A stretch of DNA of 64,000 nucleotides from Mytilus trossulus (GCF_036588685.1 NC_086374.1:36634886-36698885), one strand, 5' to 3'; numbered from the stretch's first letter, positions 26,201-38,189 are shown. Notes: a model not told the origin generated them from the letters alone. Numbers and translations are program-made.

Positions 26201-29200
26201 TAAGTGATTTTTATTTTGGAATTCTAAGAAAAGAACATATTGTAATTAAGTCAACTTTTATAATATGATTAATTCGACATTATATTACTTTTTTTTGTTA
26301 GGGAGTGATGGAGTGTATATTTGCAGCAGCTGTTACTGGTGTATTGTTTGCCTTATTTGGTGGTCAACCACTGAATATTCTAGGAAGCACAGGTCCCATG
26401 TTAGTGCTCGAAACAATCATCTATAATTTATGCAAGTAAGTATATAATTTATATATATGGAAAATTAAGATTTTTATAAAGCATGATTTAACAATGACTT
26501 TTCTTGCAAATTTAACGGTTGGGATTTTAGCATGCTTTAACATATTTCTTTACTTGCAGAGATAATGGCTGGGATTTTATGCCGGCGAGATTCTGGGTAG
26601 GAATGTGGACTGTACTATTCATTCTAATTATAGTCATATTCAACCTGAGCTCGGTCGTCAAGTATATCACTCGATTTACAGAAGACAGTTTTGCTACACT
26701 GATTGCAGTGATATTTATTGTGGAGGCGTTCAAAAAGTTATTTGAGATACAAACGAACTATCCTATTAACTTTAATCCTGATGATCCCATCCCTTTCAAC
26801 TGTTCATGTAGCAGTACATGTAATGACAACGTCACAACAGCGCTAGGGGGTCTCAGCTTTGGAGCTCTTACCAACTATACCTGTACAGGAACAGAAAATT
26901 TTACCACCAGCAATATGAGTATTAACTGGAAAGGATTGGCACCATCCGCATGTAGTGAATTTGGTGGAAGCTGGGTGTGCGATCCTAAACAATATTATGG
27001 CGATGTATTTTTCCTGTCCGTTATTCTTTTTGCCGGAACTTTTGGAATAACGGTCTTGTTGATTTCATTCAAAACTAGCTCACTGTTTCCAAATGTGGTA
27101 AGTGTACCCAAATATTGTGTTTTATTTGTAAAGGAGACTCTTGTTGCACACAATTTTTTCCTCTGTTTTATACCTCTAGTGATTTCCTAACATTTCATTT
27201 CAATTCTGCTTACTTGAATGAATATGATTGGAGAAGTTGTATAATACAACATAAAATATAACTCTCATACAATCTTTATATCATATGTTATCATCTGAAA
27301 ATGATTGTCAATAAATACCTGAACATTTAAAAAATTATAATAATGTTCTAAGCATTAGTTGAATACAAAGGAAGCGAACCCTTAATAACTTCAATTTTCC
27401 TGTTTTTCTCAGAAAAGAATAAACAAGTTTACCAGAATCCAAATGAATATTTTATTAAATTGAGTAAAAAGAAATACATAGGTAACATTTCATTGTAGAT
27501 TCGCCAAAGAGTAAGTGACTTCAGTGTGTTGATAGCCATTGTTTCCATGGTATTGCTTGATTATTTCCTGGGTCTCCCGACACCAAAACTTACAGTACCA
27601 AGTGAATTCAAGGTAGGTCTTCATGTAAACAAAATCGTTGCAAAAAAATAAGCGATCTCTATCTGTAATGTACACTTAGACTTGATTCATCAATAAGCAA
27701 ATGGGAAACATTTAGAAAGAATCAAAATCAAAATGTAAAATAAAAGTGTAATAATGAATGATAAATGCTTGTAAATCACGATCTAAGAGTAAACTTATGA
27801 ATACAAATAGTAAATGTCATTTAACATATTTTTTGTATAGCCAACAAGACCAGGTCGTGGATGGCTGGTTAGTCCCTTCAGTGACAAGAACCCTTGGTGG
27901 TTGTATTTGGCTGCTAGTGTTCCTGCCGCCCTCTCAACAATCTTAGTCTTTTTAGATCAACAAATTACTGCTGTGATTGTCAATAGAAAAGAACATAAAT
28001 TACAGGTGAGTTCTTGTGCTCATGATGAATAAAAAGACATTACGAATAGTAAAACAATATATTGATGTATCCTAAAATTTACACTGGTTAACTAATAAAT
28101 TTAATAAAATTTAATTTAAATTTAATTTTGTTGATTGCTGAATTGATTCCCATAGATTCACAAAAAAACCTACATAAACTTAGTATTTATGAATTAAATT
28201 GAACCTTTTCCGTTCCAATTAGATTATTAAGCATATGTTAATGACAAGATGCACATTTTATGGTATAAATTAAGGTCTTTTGTATATTTTTCAGAAAGGG
28301 GTTGGTTACCATTTAGATATGTTTGTAGTTGCAATTACTATTGGTATTCATTCATTGCTTGGTCTTCCATGGTACGTAGCTGCCACTGTGTCTGCACTTG
28401 CTCATGTCAGAAGTTTACAGAAAGAATCTGAATGTACAGCACCTGGTGAAAAACCAGTGTTTTTAGGAGTCAGGTAAGAAATCTCATAATCATGTTGCTA
28501 CACTTTAGAAAATTCAACAAGTTCAGTGCACTTGTTGCTAAATGTATACGTATTTTAACGTTTGATTTCGTACTCTAAGACAATAGTGTACTGCTTGATT
28601 ATGTACTGACTAATGGTTAATAAAGTAATGTTATTTGTCTCAATATAATGCCCAAGTGTTAGAGTATTGTCATGTGTCACAATGAAATATCATTAGGTTC
28701 TCTCTGTTTTTCGATAACTTTTCATTTTATAAATATTTTAAAAACATCATCACACACTGTGTTGACTCTAAAAAAAAATGTTATTACTGTGTTGGCTCTA
28801 TTTATTGAACTTATATGTCAACATTGTTATCCTAATATTGTGTTTACATTTTTTTTACAGAGAACAGAGAGTAACAGCTTTATTTATTGGTATACTAAGT
28901 GGTTTGGCCGTTCTCATTACCAGTGTTCTTAGGGTAGGTTTGAGAAAACCTTTATTTTATTCTTTTGATTTTTCTACAAATATTGATTGGCTTCCTATGC
29001 ATCCAGTTTGTTAGGTACATATACAGAAATATGTAAATCAGTACAATCTTGTACTAATATTACAAACAGTGAAAACAACTTATTGATCTAGGTTGATTCT
29101 TGAGATTTACAGTCGAGTGAATGAAACATTATATGCAATGACTTTAAGTACTATTTTACATCAAATTATGAAAATGATTATCGGTAACATTTTGCAATAT

Positions 29201-31335
29201 GGAGCTCTAAGTTTGTATGTGTATAAATATTATTTATTATTATGTAAGATAAAAATGCTTTTAAAACTTTTACTAAATAATTTCTTAACATCCCGTCTAG
29301 ATAATTCAGGAAAAACAAATTTTAAGATTTTTTTTCTTCTTCATTTTGATGATTTTTTTATTTTAGATTATACCAATGCCTGTCTTATACGGGGTCTTCT
29401 TCTTCATGGGATTTTCAGCATTGCGAGGACAACAAGTAAGTCTTAATAATACAAAATACAATGCTGGAAACATGAAATCCAGCATTTTGATTGGTTGATT
29501 TTCGAGTCTGAGAACAAAAATCATGCTCGAAAGTTTTATGCCTTGAAGGCCAGATGTTTGATAAGGTATGACAGTTAAACTGATTCTCTTTTCTGTTTTT
29601 CAAATTGAGAGATACAACTTATTTGCACTGATTAAAAGTCTTATGTAGACGAAACGCGCGTCTGGCGTATAAAATTATAATCCTGGTACTTTTGATAACT
29701 AATCAAACCTGTCTGTACCAATCTTATAATCAACAAAAAAACAGCATGCACAGTAATTTATTCTGGAGACATCAAAACTACAAAATTTGAAAAGAAATAT
29801 ATATTAAATGCATACAACTGCAGATGAAAGTATATAAACCAGAATTTTCCAGCATGGACTAAGTTGAAACTTAATGATCCATTACTCTTGTTACAGTTAG
29901 GTTATCAGTTCATTAATTCTAACTTAATATATGTAATTAGATCCAGTGTCATCTCTTTCACATCATTTGTTTATTGTCATCAATTTCACATTAAAATCCA
30001 ATAACGAAATGTACAGCCAAAAGTAAAAAAAGAATGATGCAATTTAGAATTTTAATATTCAATTACAAACGTTTAAAGTTTAGAATGGAAATGGGGAATG
30101 TGTCAAAGAGACAACAACCGACCATGGAACAGACAACAGCAGTTTGTTTGTTACTTTTTAGTTTGTTGATCGTCTGATCTTTTTCATGCCACCACGTAAA
30201 TACCATTAAAAACGTTTTTTGTTCCTTTTTAGTTTGTAGATCGTTTGATCTTTTTTATGCCACCACGTACATACCATTACAAATGTTTTTGTTGATTTTA
30301 GTTTGTAGATCGTCTGATCTTGTTCATGCAGCCACGTAAATATCAACCAGATGTGCCATACATTCGTCACGTTCAGTTATGGAGAATTCATATGTTCACC
30401 ATTATCCAGATAATCTGCTTGGTGCTATTGTGGGTCGTCAAGAGTATAAAAGCTATCTCCATTGCCTTTCCTCTATTGGTAAGTTTGATTCAATAAAACG
30501 GGTGAAAATTAAAACTTTATATAACTTAGCAAGAATAAGTTATGAATATAATTAGGTCTGAATTCTTTTTTTGAATGCTCTTCAAATCTAAGATGTTAAA
30601 AATACATTAAAAGATCCATGACGGAAATCTGTTTAAACTTTATTAACATGCAATCCCGTTGTGTCCAGTTGTAGTATGAAAAAGTTCTGTTGTCAATCAA
30701 TTTAGATAGAACAAACATGCAATTCATCTATGTCCAATTGAAGTTATATGGATAATTCAATAACCTTGCTTTTATCAATCTGGTGAAAAATCACAAACAT
30801 GAAATAATTAGTACTAAAATGAATTTAAGTTTATATATATATCATCATTTTGCAGGTGTTAGCTACTGGAATAGTACGTAAAATGCTGGAGTGTGTTTAC
30901 ACAAATCACGAACTGAAATATATCGATGATGTACTTCCTGGTAGTGAAAAGAAGTCTCACAACGAGGTACGTATATAGAAACAAAATAATGTCCGTGTAA
31001 ACTATACATGTGTTGAAAACTTCCATTTTCTACTTAAACTTAGCTGAACAATGAATTGAGTTGATGATATTGATACCATATCTTTTATAAATCTTGTTAA
31101 CATTTAATTACTGTTTTATATCTTCTTGTAAATCCGGTGTTAACATTTAAATACTGTATCATATCTTTTTCAGGACAACGAGAAAATTGATGTTCCTTAT
31201 AAAACCTTTAGCAGCATTGATTCAGTAAGCACAATAGTAGAGGGTAAAGAAAATGGCATTAAACCCAGCTTTTATGTTGATGAGGAATGTGACTTGAAAC
31301 AGAGGACAAAAGCTCAAGGAAACACAAAACTTTGA
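16946..31335 (+). CDS. SLC4: SLC4-family bicarbonate transporter, sodium-coupled type (19 exons, complete)
   Basis: This plasma-membrane transporter moves bicarbonate, most likely coupled to sodium, and would act in pH control. Exons: 16946-17246, 21936-22101, 22684-22844, 23293-23451, 23771-23904, 24211-24456, 24614-24760, 25599-25705, 25911-26085, 26302-26435, 26560-27097, 27499-27612, 27841-28005, 28295-28473, 28861-28933, 29367-29435, 30302-30478, 30856-30966, 31174-31335. All splice phases agree, giving 3318 nt and 1105 aa, close to the family's usual size. The cytoplasmic domain includes [27 protein letters not shown]-like SMHSLFELR and VLPPGEWDP. The membrane domain (about 490-1020) has [42 protein letters not shown] and REQRVTALF. 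The large exofacial loop (about 655-720) has six Cys and five N-glycosylation sequons. [16 protein letters not shown] and KPTxxxRGW favour the sodium-bicarbonate cotransporter branch over anion exchangers. The ATG has an in-frame TGA 15 nt upstream. Confidence 0.93.
17247..18109. other. Start of SLC4 intron 1, no feature seen
   Basis: A+T-rich intron sequence. I saw no additional exon or recognisable repeat here. Confidence 0.5.
18110..18175 (-). repeat. 3' tail of a family D/C type repeat, reverse orientation
   Basis: AAAGAGATGTGGTATGCTTG and TCAATGAGACAAATATCCAC are the reverse complement of the TTGTCTCATTGGCAATCATA + CCACATCTT tail seen at the end of families C and D. Only the tail is present. 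Confidence 0.55.
19550..19682 (-). repeat. SINE-like family A copy, reverse orientation, in SLC4 intron 1
   Basis: It is seen as AGATTTTCACGCTGAGTTGA, AGACCCATAGATGCCCTTCG, TTGTTACTCTTTGAC and CCCCTTTCATTCTCAGTTTT. It is more diverged than the copy at 16108. Confidence 0.7.
20320..20860. mobile_element. MITE-like element with 22-bp terminal inverted repeats
   Basis: The left end is CTGGTCAACAAAAGAAACGA followed by TA. The right end read in reverse is CTTGTCAACAAAAGAAACGA followed by TA, differing at one base. The element is about 535 bp with no transposase. TA dinucleotides lie at or within three bases of both ends, in keeping with a Tc1/mariner-type non-autonomous element, but the right TA is offset, so the superfamily is only a guess. 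It sits in SLC4 intron 1. Confidence 0.7.
23938..23997. repeat. Short foldback repeat, copy 1
   Basis: TTCGCTAGCCAAAGGTTACG at the left and CCTTGGCTAGCGAATATG at the right form inverted arms around a CCACTCCCCTCCTC core. A second copy lies at 45836-45898. This one is inside the SLC4 intron after exon 5, just 34 bp past the donor. Confidence 0.7.
25368..25526. repeat. Near-perfect hairpin (foldback element) in SLC4 intron 7
   Basis: The left arm runs TATTTTGATTTTATTGAACC then ATAAAACTAATTTTTGACTC then TTCACATT. It is matched without mismatch by its reverse complement at about 25462-25509, a 48-bp perfect stem. The stem extends outward with a few mismatches to ATGAATGGC / GCCATTCAT. The loop contains ATAATCTGCTTCGCGGATTAT, itself nearly palindromic. 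There is no coding content. Confidence 0.9.
29630..29702 (+). repeat. Interspersed repeat, family B fragment
   Basis: It contains AGTCTTATGTAGACGAAACG, CGCGTCTGGCGTATAAAATT and ATAATCCTGGTACTTTTGAT. The same sequence occurs at 37381, 37737 and, diverged, near 40960 and 41272. I recall it as highly abundant in mussel genomes. It lies in SLC4 intron 16. Confidence 0.8.
30080..30145 (+). repeat. SINE-like family A fragment
   Basis: It contains AGAATGGAAATGGGGAATGT, GTCAAAGAGACAACAACCGA and CCATGGAACAGACAACAGC. It ends about 15 bp before the first decoy copy of the SLC4 exon 17 edge. Confidence 0.75.
30154..30345 (+). repeat. Triplicated 5' edge of SLC4 exon 17
   Basis: Three tandem copies of an acceptor plus the first ~40 nt of the exon begin at 30162, 30233 and 30302 (spacing 71 and 69 bp). 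Each has a T-rich tract, a TTTAG or TTTTAG acceptor, then TTTGT(A/T)GATCGT(C/T)TGATCTT and ATGC(C/A)(A/G)CCACGTA. Only the third continues into the full exon. The first decoy would read [15 protein letters not shown] then stop, and the second [20 protein letters not shown] then stop. Confidence 0.88.
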
Positions 31336-32372
31336 TACGTGACAATTTCTAACTTAGAATATCAAGGAGATACCAAACTTTGACATCTGACATTCCATGT
31401 TGAATAATTAGAGAACTGTGATATTTAATCAAAGAATCTCTAAGAAAAATGAATCTTTCCTGTTCATAAACCTGAATTGTATTTTTTATATTAAAAAAGC
31501 CGTTCTCATAATTTAAGGTATAAATGTGAAATTGAGAGTAACTTAAAACGTACAATAAGTCATGGGGATTTGGAACTTTTTTGTCAATACATTAAAGTTA
31601 CATGTCCTTTTTAAAATTAACGTTAAAAGCAATGTGATAAATAGATATGCAATTTATATATTATTAAACAAATAGTTTAGTATTTTCATTTCTATATTTG
31701 TATTTGTCTTCCTTAAAAACTAGTTAGTGCAATTTTTTAAAGTCTTTTTATTAAAAGAATCATTGTATGTTGAAGTGGCTATAATTTTCTTTTTGTAAAT
31801 ATTCCATTCGGTCACAATGATCATATCAACTTTTTTTTAATATCATCTTTAGATTGTTTAATATTCATACCAGTAGTTGAGTAGTTTACTGAAATATGTT
31901 TATGTTTTATTAGTTAGTGTTGATAAACATTTCAGGAAATCCGGATAAGAGAAATCCATATATTTTTTTTATACATTTTAGTATTATGAAATCGCTATTT
32001 TTCTTCATTTTGCTTCTTCATTTATACTATCATGACTACTGATCAACTAATGCTTCTTTGATGTCTGTTGGTTTAGACTGAGTAAGATTCCAAAGTTGCA
32101 TTATAAAAAAATGATAAAATAAAAAAAATAAAAACTACGTTGATTCATTTATTCAATTGAATAGTGGCATGTGTTTTTTTTAATTAGCTTATAGTCAAAC
32201 TGTACTTAGCTATGCATTGAAATTATTATGATAGATACATGTGTGTATGTTAAGTAATTGTTCTTTTTCAATGATAGATGGTGCTACTTTAAGGAACGAA
32301 CTTCGTCTGACAGCAAGCTATGATTTATACCATAGAAATTATAAATGCTATATTGAAATGTTTTAATATAAT

Positions 32373-32378
32373 AATAAA
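32373..32378 (+). promoter_or_regulatory. Candidate polyadenylation signal for the SLC4 gene
   Basis: An AATAAA hexamer lies about 1.04 kb after the stop codon. Another AATAAA-containing A-rich tract lies near 32117-32130, so the 3' end cannot be fixed from sequence alone. Confidence 0.35.
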
Positions 32379-32679
32379 AACATAAAAAATGATGTCTGTT
32401 GTAATATTTTTTTAGTGCACTGTTTTACAAAAAAAGTTGTGCCACTAATATAAAGGTCAAAAAATCATGAGAAGCAACAAAGAATGGTTGATAAAAAATA
32501 GCAAATATTGTCAAGATCAAAGATATACACTAGACACAATAAGAAACCAACAGCAAACAAAGGTTCAACAGTGGTACGATTAAACTAAAAATCAAAGAAA
32601 CAATAATATGAAAAACAAGGAAAAATTGAACTTGCAAATTTTAAGATGGTCAATTAACGGGTTTTTTATATGGTTATTG

Positions 32680-33005
32680 TTATATTATAGATCGTTTATG
32701 TGTGTGTTACGGTTTAGTATTGTGTTTCTGTTGTGTCGTAGTTCTATTATATTTGATGTGTTTCCTTCAGGTTTAGTTTGTAACACGGATTTGGTTTTTT
32801 TTTCTCACTTGATTTATGAATTTCGAATATCGGTAAACTACTGTTGCCTTTATTTTTCCTCTTATAACATTTGATGTGTTTTCCTCAGTTCTAGTTGGTA
32901 ACCCGGATTTGTTTTCTCTCAATCGACTTATGACTTTCGAACAGCGGCATACTAACGTTCACTTTATTTAACTTTATGGTTTTGACTTGCGATGTATCAA
33001 TTAGT
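32680..33005 (+). repeat. Interspersed repeat, family E
   Basis: It contains ATCGTTTATGTGTGTGTTAC, GTGTTTCTGTTGTGTCGTAG, ATTTGATGTGTTTCC, CAGGTTTAGTTTGTAACAC and the GAATATCGGTAAACTACTGT block. A partial second copy follows directly (GATGTGTTTTCCTCAGTTCT, GTAACCCGGATTTGTTTTCT, CGAACAGCGGCATACTAAC). I recall it as a mussel repeat. The 88-codon open frame over it is not a gene. Confidence 0.65.
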
Positions 33006-33119
33006 CAATCAAAAAGATAAATAGTACAGACAACAAAGAAAAGAGACGAACACTTATGAAAGCATAGCGCAATAACCTAATTTGAATTATCACTCACAAG
33101 TGCACATTTTTGTTAATGG

Positions 33120-33245
33120 GACAAAAGAAGCACGCATCCAGGTGCGGGATTTTCTCGCTGTGTTGCAAAACACATTGGTGACCTTCTGCTGTTTTCTGCG
33201 CTTTAACCGGGTTGTTGTCTCTCTGATACATTCTCAATTTTGGTA
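33120..33245 (-). repeat. SINE-like family A copy, reverse orientation
   Basis: It contains GGTGCGGGATTTTCTCGCTG, TTGGTGACCTTCTGCTGTTT and GGGTTGTTGTCTCTCTGATA, then CATTCTCAATTTTGG. It sits between family E and family F repeats. Confidence 0.75.
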
Positions 33246-33404
33246 AATCTGATTTATCCCGTAATACTGTCTGGATAATGGAACGGAGCCCTAGATAGCT
33301 CTATATGCGGCATTACTTTGATTATGATACTCGTTTACAACTCTGAAAATATAAATTGAGGTAGATAGACGGAATTGTGACAATAAACACTGGTTATACT
33401 GTAT

Positions 33405-33725
33405 TTCATAGGCACAGCTGTCTCTTAGTTTTCTAAAAGGTAAAGTAAAATATCGAACTCAGAGGGAAATTCCAAATGAAAAGTCCCTAATCAAATGGCA
33501 AAATTAAAATTTCAAACACATCAAAACGAATGAATAATAACTCATATTCCTGACTTGGTACAGGCATTTTCTTATGATGTAGGATGTGGATTCTTTAAGC
33601 CTTGCTTTATAGCTCACTAAACTTCTCACTTGTATAACAGGGGTTTCGTCGTTCCTGTCATATTTAGAATTCGGGGGGATGTCACTGTAATAAGTCAACA
33701 AAACAAAGTTTAGCTTGACGATGGT
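33405..33725 (+). repeat. Interspersed repeat, family F
   Basis: It contains AACTCAGAGGGAAATTCC, AAGTCCCTAATCAAATGGCA, TGACTTGGTACAGGCATTTT and TTTATAGCTCACTAAACTTC. A diverged fragment lies inside the 37-bp array at 49005-49145. I recall the family from mussel DNA. Confidence 0.65.
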
Positions 33726-33799
33726 TTATATATAACTTCTTCAATAGTGCAATACATTAATTACAATAAAGGTTCAACGGTAAATATTCCGAAAAGATA

Positions 33800-33845
33800 C
33801 AACCATGGAAGTATTATATGTCAATATAATACTTCCATGATACAA
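33800..33845. repeat. Perfect 16-bp-arm hairpin
   Basis: CATGGAAGTATTATAT and ATATAATACTTCCATG are perfect reverse complements separated by a four-base loop. No partner gene or function is evident. Confidence 0.8.
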
Positions 33846-35214
33846 CAAATGATAATTCCAATAAATGTTCTATATCCTAAACACAATGAATGTCACTGTA
33901 AATGTACGGCGTCAGTACAGCTTGACCGCTGGTATCCAACTGCCCATTTACACAGAAACAATACAAAATGAATTATGCAATCTTAGTTAATCATAACTAC
34001 ATGAACTAATGAAATTTGGCACTTAATGCTATAAACGAATAATACAATTAAAAACATATATACGATAACAAGAAATGGACAAAGCTAGGATTACAATGGA
34101 TTGATTTTTTAACGTGTAAGATAACAATTTGGAGAACAATAGTCGCTTGCTTTTAGATAAAGTTTGAACTGTAACAAAATTAAACAAAGAGGAATATATC
34201 GCTGTCACACTTGCCGTATGCAATTCCATTATATTGTCAACAATGATACAAGGTAAAAATGTCAAAAATAGGATTCAGCTTTTAACATTGTGTTATTATC
34301 TTTATCACTCTAAAACAAACAAAGAAAAGCTAAAAGGCATATAGACAAAGAACATTAGTAAAATTTTGGGGAAATTGATCTTGAGATGACCGCTTATATC
34401 AAATTCGAGGTATCAGTCTAAAATTAGGGCAGAGGCATTTCTAGTTTTGGATGATATACTAAGGAAATAAATCAGAATAGTTTGGATTGGTAATGGGAGA
34501 ACATCATTAATATATCTGAATGAGAAATGAAATAATTGCCTTCTGTTGTCCACGTGCTATTTTGTAAGGCTTATAAGGAGATACGCACAGGTCGTTTTCA
34601 TAGGAATGCCGACAACTTCTTGAAAAAATCTACCTCCATATTCAAAACATATTTTGTCAACTGATCACTTGTTCCTCTGTGCACAATGGACATTTTCATA
34701 TATAGAAAGTAAACAACACGTTCCAGTACCATGGACCTCTACACATATTAAGATGTAGATAGCATGTATCACAGATCTCTACACCAAGAAATTGATAATA
34801 ATGCGACGTAGACATACAATTCTGCCAAATATATTACACAATTAAAACATGGAATAAGTACGAGCAAACGAGAGGCCTAGATAAGCAGACAATGAACGAG
34901 GTTTATGCCAACAATATTCGCGAATATTTATCAAAGATAATGAATAAGGCTGTAAAACAAAACCAAAAGCAAGAAACTCTGCAAACAGATCAAATCTACA
35001 AAGAAAGACTTAGTAGGCATATTTTATGCATGTTGGTTATAAAGGATCATTGGTGCAAGAAATTTTTTAAAGGTGAAAGAAAGTTTCTAAGAAGAACGTA
35101 TGTGTTTGTATTTCTCATGGTTATACGTTAAACAAGAATGCTAGATAGTGCGAATGTCTATCATGTTCATCTTAAATGTGTCCATTTTAAACAAAAACTA
35201 AAAATTAGTATTAA
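33846..35214. other. A+T-rich intergenic stretch
   Basis: There are only short open frames without domain or splice signatures. Nothing is annotated as coding. Confidence 0.4.
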
Positions 35215-35390
35215 AAAAAATTAAAAGATACGGTATGAATTAGTGAGACAACTCTAACAGAAACCAAATGGCGTAGTTAGAAATAATTATAGGTCACTTT
35301 GCGGTCTTCAACAATGGGCAAAACCCATAATGCATAGTAAAGAATAAAAGGCCATGAAAGGACAAATATTATACTATGAACATCGACTGC
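35215..35390 (-). repeat. Interspersed repeat, family D copy, reverse orientation
   Basis: It contains GATACGGTATGAATTAGTGA, GACAACTCTAACAGAAACCA and TTATAGGTCACTTTGCGGTC, then TTCAACAATGGGCAAAACCC. It is the diverged reverse complement of the text at 14405 and 61495 and is longer than either. Confidence 0.65.
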
Positions 35391-36509
35391 AATTAAATCG
35401 GTACAAAGTGTGTTTTAAAACTATATTGTTTTTCTGTCTTTGAACGTCTACTGGCTGTATTGTCAACTGTAGTCGCTGAAAAGATTGTTAAACCCGATTT
35501 CTTGCATGCAAATGTATCACACAAAAATGGTAAGTCTTCATTGAAAATCTTCAAATTTAAATATTTAGTTGGAGTGATTATCATCAAATCGTCTCAGAGA
35601 AATTAAGCGTAAAACATATGTGCAATATTGCACTATGAAAATCACGTTCAGGATTATGTAATTCGTCTTAAATTTGTCAACCTTACATAATCATATCCCG
35701 TTATGTACATCCGCATATACACACCGTGAATTGTCACTTATATTATCAACCGTTGTAAGAAGCTTACAGGTTTTGTCAATAGACTGACAAGATGAAAGAG
35801 ACCGATCAAGAATTACAGCTTCGTTTAAACATATTTTATTACATAATTAAACATGTGTATAAAGAATAAACATGACACAAATGAACTTACATGATTTGGC
35901 AACAAACTGTGAAGGATTAAAAGCCATCTCCTGATGATGTAAACATCAAATTTGGTGAATGGCGTTAGTAACAAAATTAAAAAAAAAACTGTTTATACAC
36001 AGAAATGTTTTGCCACTACCGGCATATTATTATGACAGTATCATGCAAATATTGAAATTAAAATGACAATATTTGAACATGTTAACTAAGCAAAATATTA
36101 AATTCATAGTCAGTGAACCATGATTTGAGTTGCAGGTTGAAGTGAACTCCGCAGGAATAAGAAATGCTAATACAACTTCCTATTTAAATACACAACAATA
36201 TACTAAGATTTAATATTTGTAAATGCTGACGTACATTTTGAATATTATTGACCATAGATGTACTATGCATTGACAAACCACTAAAGACCACTGGTGGTAG
36301 GGTATCCTTAAACTGACCTGTTTTTAACATCACAGACTAATGCAGCGTTGCCGACACCGACGCCATAGAAAACAGCATGCCTAAATATTGTCTTTCCAAC
36401 TTCGTTGAGGCGAATCAAATAGCATTCTATAAAAATTATCATATTTCAGAAATAAGTATGCTATAGTCATGTCATGCTCTATGATCATTTTAAAATGGGT
36501 ATGCGTTAT

Positions 36510-37235
36510 ATTTGTCAGAGCTTTAGCGACACACTTCCAAACCAAACTTTAAGAGAAAATAGAAATAAATGTAACTAAAAGGGAAGCTAGAAAGAAGGAT
36601 GTTAGTCATTGGATCGCAACTGACATCAAACGTCTCATACGAAAATGGGATCAATGATTGTCTAAAAGAATGAAAAAAATCTGGAAATGAAGGATATAAA
36701 GACAAATCTAAAGAACTCAGCTTCGTCCACAAAGAGAAATATGGGAAGCTTCCTGGTATACATCAACAGTGTAGCTGCACCGGCAGACCTGAATAAACCT
36801 CCGAAAAAACTAACTGTATGAAAAGGTTCTGGACCTTTATGAAACATTAAAGGTGAGATGGGAGTACAAAATACACCTATAAAATCAAATGGAACTTCAT
36901 ATTTAGAGTCAACAGATAAACAGACACATTTCATAAATAGATATAGGAAGCCTTTTTAGACATAACTTTCACAACAAACATAAAATTTCAAGAACAGTGT
37001 AACATCTCGGACATCAATATAACAGAAAATGGTGAGTATAAACTACCAAAACCCTTAATCAAAACGAGGCACCAGGGCCAGATACTATAACACATCTGGT
37101 ACTAAAGGAACTTGTATTACATTAGGCACCAATCTCGACAACAATATTCCGCTGCTCTGAAATGTAGTTTCTCCAGAATGGTATTAGTATACCATTTAAA
37201 CAAAATATTTTTTTGTTTGGAAATTTACCACGAAT
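36510..37235 (+). pseudogene. Dead LINE-type reverse transcriptase, 5' part
   Basis: Read in shifting + frames with several stops, this shows KREARKKDVSHWIATDIKRL then IRKWDQ, and later LNQNEAPGPDTITHLVLKEL followed by APISTTIFRCSEM. The second resembles the N(E/K)APGPD...LLKEL...APILT.IF segment at the start of the reverse-transcriptase domain in jockey/CR1-type elements. The first resembles the linker between endonuclease and reverse transcriptase. The frame is broken repeatedly, so it is not functional. The matching 3' part lies at 38190-39740, separated by later insertions. Confidence 0.7.
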
Positions 37236-37359
37236 GTACAAAGGTGACCCTCAAAACAATATTTTCCTCTGGATTAAACAATATATAGATAATACAAGAT
37301 ATTTTAAAGGAGAATTAAGTTTAAAAGCATTGATTTAAATAATAAAGCATCATTATTTT

Positions 37360-37810
37360 TTATTTTGGTATGAGTGTCACTGATGAGTCTTATGTAGACG
37401 AAACGCGCGTCTGACGTATTAAATTATAATCCTGGTACCTTTGATAACTTTTTACACCACTGCGTCGATGCCCTTGCTGGTGAACGTTTCGACCCCGAGG
37501 GTATCACCAGCCCAGTAGTCAACACTTCGGTGTTGACATGAATATCAATAAAGTGGTAATTTTTATAAATTTTCTGTTTACAAAACTTTGAATTTTTCGA
37601 AAAACTAAGGATTTTCTTATCCCAGGCATAGATTACCTTAGCCATATTTGGCACAACGTTTTGGAATTTTGGATCCTCAATGCTCTTCAACTTTGCACTA
37701 GTTTGGCTTTATAAATATTTTGGTATGAGCGTCACTGATGAGTCTTATGTAGACGAAACGCGCGTCTGGCGTACTAAATTATAATCCTAGTAACTTTGAT
37801 AACTATTTTA
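37360..37810 (+). repeat. Family B repeat, one full unit plus start of a second
   Basis: The text GATGAGTCTTATGTAGACGA at 37383 recurs at 37739, 356 bp later. Between are TATCACCAGCCCAGTAGTCA, TTGACATGAATATCAATAAA and GGATCCTCAATGCTCTTCAA. It therefore behaves as a tandem unit of about 356 bp. The 88-codon antisense open frame across it (MKSIEDPKFQNVVPN and on) recurs with the repeat and is not a host gene. It interrupts the reverse-transcriptase relic. Confidence 0.85.
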
Positions 37811-37894
37811 TCAAGCTTGGTACATTTACCAGGAGGATTTTCAAGATAATTATGATGGATTAGCAACTATACAAAATTAGCAAACACGAAACTA

Positions 37895-37995
37895 ATTTTT
37901 TGTAATTTTTTTTTTTTTTTTTTTTTTTTATATTGTTTTTTTTATTATTTTTTTTTATTTTTCTTAATCATCTTTAAATTTGTTTAATGATTAGT
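37895..37995. repeat. Poly-T tract
   Basis: About 25 uninterrupted T residues are followed by T-rich sequence with occasional A and C. It may be the reverse-complement poly-A tail of a retroelement, or simple expansion. Confidence 0.6.
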
Positions 37996-38189
37996 TCTCT
38001 ATACTTTTTTTTCTTTTGTCCTTTTTAATAAGATACCAAAATGTTATTTTCAAGTTCTATACATCTTCTGATGAGTTGTATTATACAATGTATTACATTT
38101 ATAAATGAACTTACTTTTTGATAACTGTACTGTTGTATATTATATATGTTGGATAAAAAAAAAATAATAAAAAGTATTCCGGTGCTCAT

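Noticed and set aside
34892..35131. Lys/Gln-rich 79-codon frame as a small gene
   Set aside because: It has no conserved motif or regulatory context, and its composition is what A+T-rich DNA yields by chance.
37424..37690. 88-codon - strand open frame as a host gene
   Set aside because: It is part of the family B repeat and would recur with each copy. It has no splice or domain support.
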